Origin: Alitta virens
Lineage: Eukaryota > Annelida > Polychaeta > Phyllodocida > Nereididae
Direction of reading: 5' to 3'
Assembly: GCA_932294295.1 (NCBI GenBank)
Contig: OW028574.1
Location: forward strand, 55,140,297-55,204,296
DNA length: 64,000 bases
Shown here: one piece after another, positions 1 to 12,312 of the stretch
Numbering within the stretch: position 1 is the first letter of the stretch
How the letters are laid out: each line of letters starts with the position of its first letter
Position numbers and translations under genes: made by a program
Notes under the pieces: model-generated
The model's input: only the letters and a program-made list of their open reading frames with translations
The model's database searches: none
What the model was told of the DNA's origin: nothing

Positions 1-490
1 ATATTCAAATGGTCTTATAGTTTTGGAGGGTGGTGCACTTCATGCCAATTTAAGCAATTCAAACACGCTCTAAATGCATTGTAGGTCCACAATATGAACA
101 AACCAATGGCATTATGACAGAACACAACCTATGCATGTGACCGCACCAGCTACACAGCATGTAAAATCGAAAACACAACAGCACCGCAATGTAACGATTA
201 CACAGCAGGTAATCATGAAGCAACCAGGCAGAGGAATTGCTATGGTATAACCTCATTAAACTTATATCCTTGGGCAAATTAAGTAGGTTAATAAGGGTAA
301 TTAATTCAGTGATGAATAACGACAGCAGCACTGTGTCATGGCAGAAAAGGGACATATATACAGAATCTCACCGTTAAAATTACTTTTGGAAGCCTGCAAT
401 ACTTGCTGGTCCTAACAGTCAGATGATCATAACTGTGAAATAAATTACATAGCTATAAATATTGCAGAAGCATATAACTGGTCTTCAGGC

Positions 491-640
491 ACCCCAGCTG
501 GATGTCGATCGCATAAGACGTTAAATTGGCGGTCACTTGCACTAGACGTCTATGCTGAGGCAAGTAAAAGATCCCACCAATGGGTTAAATGTGTAACATG
601 GATGGACTCCTCTCTCTCACCTCACCAATCAACCCTCGAT
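491..640 (+). repeat. SINE copy, family A
   Basis: The block contains a SINE-like core (GACGTTAAATTG) followed by the family tail, GAGGCAAGTAAAAGATCCCA and a GGTTAAATGTGTAACATGG-like segment ending in GGACTCC. The same order of motifs recurs at many other places in the window on both strands. Confidence 0.6.
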
Positions 641-1483
641 AGTGGCAAGAACTTGCCTTAGAGGGCTTCCCTTTTCATATCTATCGTGGTTTAATTGCTA
701 GGTTTCCAAATACAACAGGCTTCAAAGATTACACATAAATAATGCAGGAAAATCTGCAGTTTAAAGTACATTTCTCCAATAGATCCTTCATAGAGATGCC
801 ATAAGATGAATGTTTTGGTGACGAATGTTGAGCACGTGTTCTAAAATTCCAACATACAAAATAAGGCTGCTTTATCCTTTGTGGTTTAGATGGAGAGCAG
901 AAAACAGCAAGCCTTTAAAGGGCTACACGAAGCCTAAGGCTGTCTTCACATTCCAATTTAGTAGATTAGTGCTAAATTAGGAGAGACGTAATCACGTGAT
1001 CACAATTAACCAATGAGAGCACGCCAAACAAACGTGCACCTCCCCCCTTAAGGCAAGCAGGACGTTTAGTTCTCACGAACGGAACTGACTCGTGCGCATG
1101 CCTTAAATTCCATCTAGACATTATTGTATCGACGTAACAAATTGAAAAACATCGCTCAAACAAAAACAGTTCCCAAGATAACTTTTTCTTTCTAACAAAA
1201 GCAGCAAAATTCTTCCAACTTGCAAGAGCCTTTCACGCGATGCCGTTGTGTTTGTCCTTGCTTGCCAGCCAAGCAGGCGATGATGTAATTTTCAAGTAAT
1301 TCCAAGACAAATAATTCACGAAATTGCAGAAAGAACAGCGGGGTCTCACAAGCCAAGGTGAATAACTTTCACTGTCTGCTCAACTTAAGCTTTGTATTTC
1401 CTAGCTTTGGAAAATGTACATACATAAACTAAACGTTGAATATATATATGCCGATGACTCGTACTTCAGAATTGCCAACCTAG

Positions 1484-1520
1484 CAAGATAAGATAAGATA
1501 AGATAAGATAAGATAAGATA
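1484..1520. repeat. (AAGAT)n microsatellite
   Basis: Seven tandem AGATA units run directly into AAAATTTATT. Read on the minus strand this resembles the simple-sequence tail of a non-LTR retroelement (TTTATCTTATCTT), but no body can be recognised beside it. Confidence 0.8.
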
Positions 1521-2336
1521 AAAATTTATTTATAGTAGGAGGTGCAAGACAAAACAATAAAAAACATAAGCTATAAAGCTTTTAGCCGACTGGTAAAAAT
1601 AACAATAACAATGAAAGAAGATATATATACAGATGATTAGAATGAGATTATGAGCAATCATGAAATTCACCACATATGCTTACAGTTTGTACCAGAATGT
1701 ATCATGAAAAAACTATCCTGGACCAGCAAATTAATGCAAATGCACAATGCAAATTTTTTTTATTCCATGTATATTCCATAATAGCGCCAAGCCAACGATC
1801 TATTCTTCATCAGATTTGCTACTAAAGACGAAATCATGTAACAAAGACGCATGTATACCATCTTTTTCATAATAACTGCATTGTGAACAGCAGTGCTAAA
1901 CACACAGTTATGCAGCTGCAGTTGAGCAAATTGCCCTTCCATCACTTCACATCTTACAACTAATTTCCCTAATAATAAGCTGTCCATACACTTTACAAAG
2001 CTTTTTTCTTGAGAGACCACATTAGAATTACTCATGTACTGCGGCATATGTGGTACTAAATAAATACTAAAAAATAGTTCAGCCTAGTTGACAGTTGAAT
2101 TTTAAATGTTTTTTGTCCCAGCTCGTTTCCCCACATTTTCGTTATAGTGGAATGCAATGAAGTGCAACCTGGTTCACTTTCCAAGGGTGCTTGCAACGTC
2201 ACAATTGTTTTGGATTCCTGGTCACCCTGGTGTAGATGTTCCTTTCTTTAAAGCAATACAGACGATCGTGATTGTTTGCTCGTAAGACTATTAACAGTAT
2301 TCCTTAGTGACCTTAATTTGGTACCTTGATCTTAGT

Positions 2337-2410
2337 GATGTCATAAAGCTTGGATTCCACCCTATGTTACACAGTTATTTACCCCATGGGTGGTATCTTT
2401 TACCTGCAGA
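2337..2410 (-). repeat. SINE fragment, family A
   Basis: This minus-oriented piece shows the tail (AAGCTTGGATTCCA), then the ACCCCATGGGTGG segment and the start of the CAGGTAAAAG segment. The head is missing. Confidence 0.55.
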
Positions 2411-2529
2411 CAATTTAATTTGCTTCCTTGTCCTTTAATTGACTGAGAAAATTAATCAAGTAAGGTAAATTGTGATATCACAGGATAATTTTTTAATTTG
2501 ATTTGGCTGCACTTCCCTGAATTTGGCAG

Positions 2530-2693
2530 TAAAGGTTCACCAGTGTAATTACAAGAAAGGCCACCTACCGGGTCCAGGATATTTTGAGTCCACAGTTGAC
2601 ACAAACAGAATAATTATGGAGAAAAACAACAGGAAAGGAAGGTCCATCACGTCAGCCATTTTGGGAGACTTGTCCAGCAGACACACCACCCAG
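2530..2693 (+). CDS. Candidate single exon with a PGPGYF motif
   Basis: A plausible plus-strand exon runs from an AG at 2528-2529 to a CAG|GTGCCA donor. The frame is open with balanced codons and contains HLPGPGYFE. PGPG followed by an aromatic residue is the signature of sperm-tail PG-rich (SHIPPO/STPG) repeats, which are found in ciliary and sperm axoneme proteins. Only one such motif is present and no partner exons were found. The minus strand is also open across the block and has its own plausible AG (near 2718) and GT, giving a membrane-helix-like peptide, so the strand is not settled. I treat it as an orphan exon candidate. Confidence 0.28.
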
Positions 2694-3082
2694 GTGCCAC
2701 CTGACGAAGGAACCTGCAAAACAATAGTGTATATTTTAAGGGTCAACAAAATATATTCCTCGCGTCACTACCTGGCTAATTAATCTTGTGTAAGACATTT
2801 GTATTTGGATGCATCTGTTGTTTGCACTGTGTTTTGGCTTTATGACAATCAGCGTATATTGTGGTTTTTTACGTTGAATTACAAAGTCCATATTGATTGG
2901 TAAGGCCTTTTCTAGATAAAGATGAATAGTAGCCGTTTTTACATTATTTATTTTCAATAGCGAATAGTATCAATAATATAGCATAAAGTACAGATTTGTA
3001 TTCCTTAATTTGGTTCTTGGATCTTCGTGATATTGTCAAACTATCTATTTAGTAGACCAGACACAAAAATATTGCTAGAGAT

Positions 3083-3312
3083 CATAAAGCTTGAATTCCA
3101 CCCTATGCTACACACAGTTAATTACCCCATGTGTGGGGTCCTTTACCTGCCCAAGCACACACAATACACACCAAGTCAACACCGCCAAGTCGGCTCATCA
3201 ATGCCTGAGATACAGCTCATGAGGTGTGCCTGTGCCAAGATTCGAGGTTCGAACTTAGGACTTCCAGTGGAGCTGTTCAATGACTTAACCACTAGGCCAC
3301 TGAGTTGTGAGC
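3083..3312 (-). repeat. Near-complete tRNA-derived SINE, family A
   Basis: On the minus strand the copy begins with a tRNA-like head: A-box region TGGCCTAGTGGTTAAG, then B-box-like AAGTTCGAACC. It continues through the body and ends in the common tail, seen on the plus strand as ATCATAAAGCTTGAATTCCA. This is one of the most complete copies here and defines the family structure. Confidence 0.75.
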
Positions 3313-3433
3313 TGTGGCACTGTACACATCAGTAGAGGTAGGTTATTTTCATAATATGTGAGCTTAAACTTCCGACACAGGGTATAGTTTAAGGGCAGGT
3401 CCAATTCATCAGTTTGCTCACTTCTAAGGTGCA

Positions 3434-3622
3434 GCTAAGGGGCCAAGTCTGTTGGGGCGCTGGCAGTCGTTCAGGGAACCTCGCATATGGCTAAGAGAAG
3501 TGCAGCCTGCGCCCTTGGCTGCTTTTTCTTTTGGACAAATGAGATAGTGTCAGAAGTCAGGCAAGCTGTAGCCTGAACGATACCATCTCATTTGACAAAG
3601 CTCTGACTTATGGCCCCTCATT
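3434..3622. mobile_element. Foldback (MITE-like) element
   Basis: The ends form an imperfect inverted repeat: AGGGGCCAAGTC on the left, and GACTT-AT-GGCCCCT on the right. Inside are nested hairpins, CAAATGAGATA against TATCTCATTTG-like sequence near 3536-3598 and CAGGC/GCCTG near 3559-3574. No coding capacity is present. Confidence 0.45.
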
Positions 3623-4021
3623 TCTTCTTACACATTCGTGGCGCTGCTATCCATGCCTCAAAGCCCTGTGCTTTTCTTGTTCATTAAATCCGACTTCAAT
3701 AGCAGCATTATCATATGATTATCAGCACAAGGGGGCTCACTGTCAAATGTCATAAACGTCTGCTGCCGACTTGACAATGAAGCCCTCTTAACTCAAATTC
3801 ACAAGAAAATTGCATGCTTTCTATAACTTGTAATAATGCAAGAAAATTTATCTTAATGTACTACCTATAGCTAGCTAAGAATGTTTTCTAATATTAGGCC
3901 TATAACACTGGTGGCTGGTGAGGAGTCAAATATATTTGTATACGAATCCCACAAAACTCTTATGTTGGACGAAACACCATCCACCATAGCTTATATTCCA
4001 CATTGTACAATATACGCTGCA

Positions 4022-4110
4022 GCCATCCAACATGCACCCAACCATAAAACATACGTAGCGGATGTCCAATATACTCCGCTGCTATGCAACATACACCCAT
4101 GTTGGATGGA
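4022..4110. repeat. Short inverted repeat, 12-bp perfect arms
   Basis: CCATCCAACATG (4022-4033) and CATGTTGGATGG (4099-4110) are exact reverse complements separated by 65 bp. Further copies of CATCCA/TGGATG lie between and just upstream. It could be a small foldback element. Confidence 0.5.
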
Positions 4111-4799
4111 AATGAAGCATTCAGATTGGCTCACAGCACTGAGTGGAGAATATACAGTAAGACTGTACTTGAAATAATATTATTCCACAAGCTGTTGGTT
4201 GGTCATAATTGTGAAAGTCTTAATGGTAAGGTGGTTGTAAAGAGTTGTACCTCATTTTAAGACCATCTCACTATTACGACCACCCCGCGAATAAGGCAAT
4301 TGACGTCACCTCGCCATTAAAACCCATACACTTCGCTACACGAGTAGTGAAGTACTGAAGTTACACTATAGGCATAGAATGTCTAGTATATATTTATTTA
4401 TATATTTTTTAATTCATATAGCAGTTTTGTTATGTTCTATGTTAATATATATTAAACCAAATATTAACAAACATATTTAAAATTTTCCACTATATATGTA
4501 CACAATTTTTTTTGATTTTTCTCGCCTAATTACGCGTTACGCAACCCAATCAAATCTAATAGCCTGCCAATTAAACAGTTTTCGCTTTAGCTTTCAGTGA
4601 GTTGTAAAGCAAAAATCGTTACTTAAATAGTTTAATTAAAAAAAAAAAGGAACATGTTTCTGCGGTAGAATCTATGATGGGTTAATATCACAATATGTGG
4701 GTCATTTGAATTACATAAATACAGTAAGACATGTATGTCTCAATGCAACTGGATCTGAAGCTTACAGGATAATATGACCATCTGCCAAAAGTAGCCGTA

Positions 4800-4890
4800 A
4801 TGATGAGATGATAAGGCTTGGAGTCCACACCATGTTAGACATTTACCCCATGGGTGGGGTCTTTTACTTGCCTCAGCAAATAGTAGGTCG
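4800..4890 (-). repeat. SINE fragment, family A
   Basis: The minus-strand tail segment reads on the plus strand as GATGAGATGATAAGGCTTGG, followed by TTACCCCATGGGTGGGGTC and TTTTACTTGCCTCAGC. This is the best preserved example of the family tail. A degenerate partial copy lies at about 5180-5230. Confidence 0.65.
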
Positions 4891-5514
4891 AACTAAAGTG
4901 GTCATATGGCAGACTAAGGTATATTTCACCAATCATTATATCAAGCAAATATTTAAAGTGAAGGCTGTATGTACTATAATGTACACCGTAGTGGGGCTTA
5001 AAAAATTGTCAATTCACATACGTGGATGTCTGGAAGTCATATGGAATCCTAACTGGTCTGGTGGAGCAGTCCGATCAGCTTTTGATTGGTGCAGCTTTGG
5101 TGCAGCTTTCTTAGGCAAAGTATTTCCCCTCATGAGGATTATTGTATTATACAGTGTATCAGACAAAACCTGACAAAACCTCTTACACATTTACTCCATG
5201 TGTGGCATTTTCTCTTGCCTCAACACAGACATCGGATATAAGGCACTGCCAATTTAAAGTCTTCAATGACATCCAGCTAGAATTTTTATCCTGACAGTAA
5301 AGTTAGCAATATATATAAATCTTGTAGCATTACTAATAGTTCAATAAATGTGAAATTTAGATATATATTCATGAGCGTACGAGGGGCGAATGGTTGAAAG
5401 AGAGAAACCTTTGAAGCTTACCTTTAAGGCCTAGTCGAAACGTGGGCGGACATCGCAGCACTTAATCCATGGGCAAAGGAAGAGAACTGGATGAAAGGTG
5501 TTCAAGATGTGATG

Positions 5515-5546
5515 CTAGCAGCAGCAGCAGCAGCAGCAGCAGTAGC
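5515..5546. repeat. (AGC)n trinucleotide run
   Basis: About nine AGC units lie just upstream of the GC-richer region at 5560-6060. Confidence 0.8.
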
Positions 5547-5921
5547 ACTTGACAGGAGCAGAACACACTAAAACAGTCAGCAGCTGGGGTCTAGCATGGT
5601 AGCACCTCACAAGCAAGATGTGTTTCCAAGGCGCATGCTAGCTGCTTTGGCACACAGAGACACTGAGATGCTTCGCCGGTGTCACAACATCGGCTGTCCA
5701 ACAGACTGCAGCGCTCCTAGTGGCAACGGCAAGAACTGCTGGCGTGTCCCAAACGACAGTGCAGCAGACATGGCAGTGGCCCACTGTCCCAACAGCAGTG
5801 TGCTTGTCAATAAACTCTTTAGTTCATTCATTCTGGGTCAGTTTATTGCATATTATCGCCAAATCTATACGAACAACATTGCGGGACGACTGCACTGCTG
5901 GAGAATTAGCGCGCGCGAAAA

Positions 5922-6083
5922 ATGGAAGAAGCAGACGACATATTTTTCCACAGACTGCATGGCCTCGTTCTGAATTCCACAATCACGCTCTTCATCGTGA
6001 CACCGCGGACCATTCTGGATAATAACCTCCCGCGCAGCTTTGTCACAAAGATCCTCATGCTATTCGGCTGCTGCAAATCATGA
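5922..6083 (+). CDS. Possible first coding exon or small ORF (53 codons)
   Basis: An ATG in good Kozak context (AAAATGG) follows a CpG-rich stretch (GCGCGCG). It opens a frame that begins MEEADDIFFHRLHGLVLNST and stays open for 53 codons with balanced, GC-richer codon use unlike the surrounding DNA. It could be the first exon of a larger gene with a donor inside the ORF (a GT after AGC TTT is possible but weak), or a short free-standing ORF. The antisense frame is also open and gives a very basic peptide. I recognise no domain. Distance and missing linking exons prevent joining it to the exons at 20-29 kb. Confidence 0.35.
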   Translation: MEEADDIFFHRLHGLVLNSTITLFIVTPRTILDNNLPRSFVTKILMLFGCCKS

Positions 6084-6819
6084 AACTGAGATATTCCGCA
6101 CTTCTAACAGATTGGATTCCCTTAAAGTGCGAAAGCGAATATCATCAGGTTCCATGACCGACCAGCATATGCATAGATCAAATTGCATTCCTATTTTAAT
6201 CGTCTTTCTAGATTTTTCTGACTCAAATGGAGTTCAAAAATTTATATATCCTATGAAATGGTCTACCGAGATGAAATTCGACCTAGAATGGGTCGGATTT
6301 AATGTGTTTTTTTTAAAGGCATTCCTAATACAGGGATAAAGAAGTATAAGAAAGAAAAAGCCAAATCTATGGATCTGTTTTAACTAACTTTTTTCACCTA
6401 GAATTTTTCAGCCACAACCTTGTGTTGAACTGTAGATCTAGATAACCATTACTTGCCAAAGGCATTGAGAAAATATGTTTCACATTTCCATGGCGTCACA
6501 TTGTGTACCAGTTACCATGGTTACTGCCTGCTGGACTTCAAAATATAGATTTTTTTTCTTTTAAAATCTGTGATGCTAGGTTTTGGCATAAAATTTACAT
6601 AATAGGGATCATCTCGTCCATTGTCTCAATGCTACTGGTCTGAAACTATATAAGACCAGCTGCCAGGCAGACATAATGAAGAGTTATGAAACCTCAATTT
6701 TTGATATTGAAATTTTATAGATTTTATTGTTATTTATAATTTTATAATTTAAAAAAAAACTTCACAATCTATAAAGCGATTTAGAGCTGTTTTTTATGTA
6801 TGAACGCTTTATAAACATA

Positions 6820-6985
6820 AATGTATCATATGGGTGGGATGTTTTACTGGCCTCATCATAGACACAGTGACCAAAACACCAAGTTAAGACGTAGTGCATG
6901 ATATGAGGAGTGCCTGGACTGGGATTCTAACCCAGGAAGTAGAGTGTCGAGCTATGTATTTGCCAATTGGCCTCCAGAGGGAAGG
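6820..6985 (-). repeat. SINE copy, family A (diverged)
   Basis: The order on the plus strand is ATGGGTGGGATGTTTTAC, then body sequence, then the degenerate B box GGATTCTAACCCAGG and the A-box side (GCCAATTGGCC). It has diverged from the copy at 3083 but the layout is the same. Confidence 0.55.
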
Positions 6986-7730
6986 GCACAGGGGCTGCTA
7001 CCTACGGAAGTAATCCATGGTGCTTGAACGGGAATTGATTTCTGGGGTGTGCTGAAGCACAGGGCATAGGACCCTAACTAGGTTACGATCACCAAGGGTA
7101 CTTGAGCCAGTTAGGTAAGTGCTGCACCCCTTTGTGTGCAAAACAGACAGATGACTGATACAAGATCTAAAGATATTAACTTCCAAAACAAAGAGACGTG
7201 GAGGTCACAACAAAGGCTTTCTGGTTTTTGGATTCTAACGACTGCCAGAACGTTTTCAATAAAATATTATATTTTGGACGGATGTAAATGATGACATTTA
7301 GGCTAGCGAAGCATAACACCAGGAATTTGATCCCGTGCAGATAGCGTGGCAAGTCAGCCCACGTTTTCAATCCAATGTCACCGACTTGGCATCTATCTAT
7401 GACGCACGCATACATTGACCGGTTTGCTTGTTTTGTTAAGTTTTCAAGAAAAACTAAGAAAGTCCCTTGAATGTGAGTAAAAAGGTCAATATTTTTGTTT
7501 TAAAATATACTTATTGCGAATTAACATGTCAGATAGAGCTGACTTGCTAGTTATGTAAATGAAAATACTGCCATGCATGGGGAATGGGTAAATTTAATTC
7601 AGGTTAAAAGGTATTCATTCCATGAAGATTTTCAGTGATAGAAAACACATGCATGACGGGCCCATGTCTTGCGTTTAGTATATGAATACTACTGTTTTCG
7701 GCAGATACTATGACATGCTATATCAAGTCG

Positions 7731-7796
7731 ACGTAGGCCCGAAGATATGGTAATGTCGGCCCGAAGATATGGTAATGTCGGCCCGAAGACGCTAAT
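7731..7796. repeat. Tandem repeat, ~22-24 bp unit, 3 copies
   Basis: The unit CCCGAAGATATGGTAATGTC-GG is repeated twice almost exactly, and a third copy is cut short (CCCGAAGACGCTAATGTTG). Confidence 0.75.
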
Positions 7797-8834
7797 GTTG
7801 ACCTTATAAGGAATGCTATGTCCTGCCATCTGCGTGTCGCATAAGTATCACAAGATATAATTATGTGTTCATTTGGATTGCTGTCAACAACTAGTTTTCT
7901 GTAAGGGAAAAAACAAGAGTCAAAGGGTCAAATTTAAATCATAGTCAGGAAAGAGCCAAAGATGAATGTTAGCAGCAGCAGCAACAGAACTTCCAGCACA
8001 GCAATATTAAAGGCAGCAGGCAGAGCTAGCATCATGCCACATACGCCCGTCCCAGTAGGTCGCATTATAAGGGTCATAGAAGCAGCTATGGTTAACTGCC
8101 CGGCTAGCAGCCCCTGGTCTGCATTCTTTATACAAATCTGGCATCGGACGATTTACCACAAGCGTCATGGCTTAATAGGACCGTGACAGGGAACGGCGCC
8201 CTGCATGGTAAAGGGCTCTCCTGTCACATGACCGGGCCTGTCACATGACCCAGTGACACTCATTGACCTAGTTGTGTTTGATATTGTCGTGGGCTGTCCC
8301 ACATCCTCTGTGGATGCAGGGAGGAAGGTTAATGGAACTGTGTTGCAATGTCTCCTCTCATTGACATCCAGGTCTGTTACAAGTCGCCTGCATCACTGCA
8401 TCAAAGCATCTCTGCACCAGCAGCAGCACCAGCAGCAGCATCACAAGCAACTACATGCAGCTGTTTGCAAGCACAGCATCAAGGAAACCATCAAGCAATG
8501 CAATAGACAGCTCTGCTGGGGATTCATAAAGCATTACTGATGCTGATAATAGGAGTCTACATATTAGCTGCGGCCTAATTCACGACCAATAGGCCAGAAC
8601 TCCCTTGGGTTACTCTGGGTTTTTCTTTCTAGCTGTGAATCAAACTCATAGTGAAGATTATTGTCAAGAACAGCTATCCTATACAGCCAAGGTAAAAGCA
8701 ACCAAATTGTCAAGCCTCCAAGAGAGCCCTTCTAGCATAAATAAGTTGACGACTGTGAAATGCATTTAATGCGGATTATTAGGAGTGTCCTCTATGGTAA
8801 GTACTTGACCTACAAGATGGTTGATTGATGACAT

Positions 8835-8945
8835 GAAAGGGATAGAGTCACACATAGATCACGAAGCACTGATTCGAACCCATGACGCTTACACGAGCTA
8901 GCAATGCCTTAACCAATAGACCAATAGAACACCCATCTGCTATAA
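8835..8945 (-). repeat. SINE head fragment, family A
   Basis: GATTCGAACCCATG is the reverse-complement B box, followed by CTTAACCAATAGACC, which corresponds to the A-box side of the tRNA-like head. Confidence 0.5.
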
Positions 8946-10774
8946 GGACCACATCCACCACTGATCCAGGTAATGTATACAGTGTTATTCAATGAAAATA
9001 GATGCGTTTCTCTGTCATTATCCTCTATGTATGTCGGAATTTCAAGTCAGTTTGAAATGAAATTCCATTCTGCTAATGCAGAGTGAAACAACAATTAAGG
9101 CCACCCAAATATAAGACCAACCTGGTTGCAAGACCACTCCACTAGGTCCTAAAACTGATTACAATGCAAAGGAATGCTCTACAATTAACATGAAGTCGTA
9201 CAAAGACCTCTTCAATGATTCAATGTGGTCTTAATTGTTAGACTGCACTGTACTAACCATTTAGCCTATACAAAGTCTTTAAAACACTGGAAATCATGGC
9301 TGAATCTTCTTTATCTACAATGCAGTCTCTTGTGTTTGCCAGTTATGCAGCAAAGTGGCCTTATGAACAGACATTAATCTGCAACTCACGTCGGGGTTAT
9401 TAAGGCAGTGCATGTAAATGAAGCTCATAATGAATCTAATAAAGATGGCCTCCCAGGGGGCTATACTGACCTCAGAGTGAAAAGAAGTTAACTGAATTTT
9501 GCCTCATGGACTTCATAATTTACACCCTAATGGCTGGTGGGCTATATTTGGTTTATGATTAAAGAGCCATACACACTCAAGTTCTCTTTGACTGGACTGA
9601 GATATAGGCTTAGTATATAAGTGTCCAGAATTGCCCTCCCCCTTATTCTGATAGTAATTTCCTTAAGTTAGTCAAGTTTATCTTTAAGACTAAGGTTGAC
9701 TTGTTAGACAAAGCTGACAGACCTAAATCAGATCAAAAACCAAAGACACATCACCAAGGAAAGATACAAAAAACGTGTTGACTGTTAAAGACATGCAGGA
9801 ATTGAGATTACCATTTACCAACATTGATTGAAGGATATATGTCACTATAGCCTTTAAAGGTTAAATATATATATATCCAAGATAACATTGACTTAATGTT
9901 GGCCCAACATTGGCCTAATCGGCCCAACACTATTTGGCATGCTACTTGGTTATTTAATTTGAGCTTTACCATAATAATGACTATTAATGGTGTGTAGATG
10001 TCATTTGGAAAACATATTAATAACACTTTGAAGTGTCAAAATCAAAGTGAACAACACTACAGAAGTGGTTGAACTTTTTTGTGGAAAACGAAATTTATCC
10101 AACTCCAAGTTTACCTTATACCACGCCGAGTGACTGCATGAATGACTTTAAGAAAATAAAAGTAAGATTGTTGTCTAATACTGTCATGTCACTAATCACG
10201 TAAACACTGGTTAATATCATTTCAGTTTAATTGACTTGGTACCTCATGTTATAGGTTAATTTTTAAAACGCTGTCACAGACTTGTTTCAGATATCATGTG
10301 AAGTATCACCAAAGTATATTTCAACTTTTTAATCGAAAACGTTAGGCCTCATCAGTATGTGCCGATCAACCATTTTTGATTTTAGTTTTTTCTTGTGCCT
10401 CTGCCCTAGATACAAACAGCAGATTATCTCTGTTTTAATGTCTCTTTTGATTTATTTCTATTATGAAGTTTGTTGGTTCCTAGTAATTTGGGATGACTTC
10501 CTGTCAGCGACATTTCACGAAGTCTCCCCTCCTCAGAAATATACATATATAAACTATAGATTTTTTTTATGTCACTGTTCATTCTAATGTACCGAATTTC
10601 TGTGGAACAATAAGTTCATGAAGATTTATCTGTTGACAGTCAAAAACTCAGAACTATTTAGTAGATGACTGGTTCCACTTCAGTGGGCTGCTTAATCTTG
10701 GTGAGCCTATCACCCAGGTCATATGCACATATGCAAATTTACCAATTAAACCAGGCTGTTTTTCTTTCTATAAA

Positions 10775-11114
10775 CACTGTGCATGGTCACCTCACAGCCC
10801 AGCGACCTAATAAAGGACATTCTTTGCTAGTTAACCCAGTTAAACAAAATGATTGGTTAGACTTAAGAAATCTTCTCTTAAAAATACAAGAGAAATGGAT
10901 TCATATTTTTTTAGTTTAGGCAATTTTTCTTAATTGTCTGCTTGTCAGAACAAGAATTGTGTAAACTCAGCACATGAACATTCTATAATTTCATTGTAAG
11001 ACCTTTAATACCATAAGCCAGCCTATAGACTATAAGAGAAATTAATTAAATAAGTAAACAAGCATAACATGTACATCACTCGGTCGCTGGGCTGTGAGGT
11101 GACGACACACAGTG
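10775..11114. repeat. Inverted repeat with ~33-bp arms
   Basis: The left arm (10775-10807) contains GGTCACCTCACAGCCCAGCG. The right arm (11082-11114) contains its near-exact reverse complement, CGCTGGGCTGTGAGGTGAC. The arms are ~275 bp apart, consistent with a foldback transposon or two inverted copies of a small element. Confidence 0.7.
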
Positions 11115-11699
11115 TAAACCCTAATATGAGCGAAGAATAGTCTGTGTATGTGGTTAGTGAAATGGCAGGAAGATACCTTCTGTTCAATCTTGGATAGGCA
11201 GAATTTTACGGGTACCCTTGTAAACATTTCGAGGTTATCTCCAGTACTTGCATATCGAACTCTGGTTTTAATACATGCATGGCATATATGCATGAGCCTT
11301 GACTATTGATCTGTGAAGCAAGGCGAAGTTTTATTAATCCCTGGCGCCTTCTCCTTCTTTATGGCCATTCACTTGTGTTAACCGGGTTTTGCTCCACATC
11401 TCTGACCCTAGTGACCTCTGTTGGTGCCATGGCCAAAGCCTAGGTGTCCACTCACAGCTCGAGGGCTCCCATCAATCTTGAAGCAGCTCTCCCCTCTAGA
11501 TTACTAGCCAGATAATGCATGCAACATTATGCCCATTCCTGCAGCTTTTGTGGCCAGCTTGCACCTCTACAAATGATGGATGTGGCCATTCTCCCTTTGA
11601 TGCCTCAAACGTTCAATTTCTTTCAATTTTTTCCCCTTTTTTCTTTGTTTTTGCCTTTTCTGTCAGGTGAAGTTTCAGCCCTAGTGTACAGTATAGCAT

Positions 11700-11880
11700 G
11701 TGGTGTGTTTCAGTTAAACAATGAGCTACATCCCAGCTGGACGTCGTTCGGATTAGACGTTAAATTGTCAGTCCCTAGTACTAAGTGTCTGAACTGGCTA
11801 TGCAGAGGCAAACGTGTGTAACATGGGTGAACAAGGGTGGACTCCTCCTCTCTCTCACCTCATCAATCAACCCTTGATTT
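11700..11880 (+). repeat. SINE copy, family A
   Basis: The CAGCTGGACGTCG and TTAGACGTTAAATTG core is followed by GTGTAACATGGGTG and GGTGGACTCC, then CTCTCTCACCTCA. The arrangement closely matches the copy at 491-640, which has the same 3' flank-like CTCACCTCA segment, so this may be a subfamily. Confidence 0.65.
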
Positions 11881-11983
11881 AATGCAGTGTATTGTATTTA
11901 TTGACAACATTGTATCATATACATCTACGTCATATAAAAAATATGGTCATTGAACTGATTATACTGTTACAACACATTTCTCT

Positions 11984-12058
11984 GTCTATCTATCTATCTA
12001 ACTATCTATCTATCTAGCTATCTATCTAGCTATCTATCTAGCTATCTATCTATCCATA
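11984..12058. repeat. (CTAT)n microsatellite
   Basis: About 18 CTAT units are interrupted by CTAA and CTAG variants. Confidence 0.9.
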
Positions 12059-12149
12059 TAATGAGTGTCTGTAGGCCAATTGCATGGTCAGTGTGAATGA
12101 CTGGAATCTTCTTGACCATAGAGTTTTTTAGTAATAACTGATTTCAAAG

Positions 12150-12312
12150 CAGCTGGGCGGCCTAGTGGTCAAGGCATTGGTCAGTTATCACCTGGCCCTT
12201 TCCAATGAAAGTCCTCGGTTGCGAAACAGTATGCTGAGGCAAGTAAAACCCCCACCCATCGGGGTAGTATGTAGCAAGATGTGGAATCGAAGCCTTATCA
12301 TCTCATCATAAT
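12150..12312 (+). repeat. Complete SINE copy, family A
   Basis: This is the best plus-strand example. The head CGGCCTAGTGGTCAAGGC is a tRNA A-box type sequence, and a degenerate B box (CTCGGTTGCGAAAC) follows. The body TGCTGAGGCAAGTAAAAC leads to the tail GAAGCCTTATCATCTCATCA. Confidence 0.75.

Larger units (their letters stand above)
1..2529. other. No convincing gene; repeats only
   Basis: I see no supportable coding exon here. The stretch holds a SINE copy near 491-640, an (AAGAT)n run near 1484-1520 and a slightly CpG-richer patch at about 970-1330 that could be a weak promoter or just unmethylated sequence. The open frames present (for example on the minus strand at 59-355 and 1760-2047) lack splice signals and recognisable domains. 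Confidence 0.5.

Noticed and set aside
8253..8540. 95-codon frame with Gln/His runs
   Set aside because: The runs come from CAG/CAC triplets; the rest has no domain or splice support.
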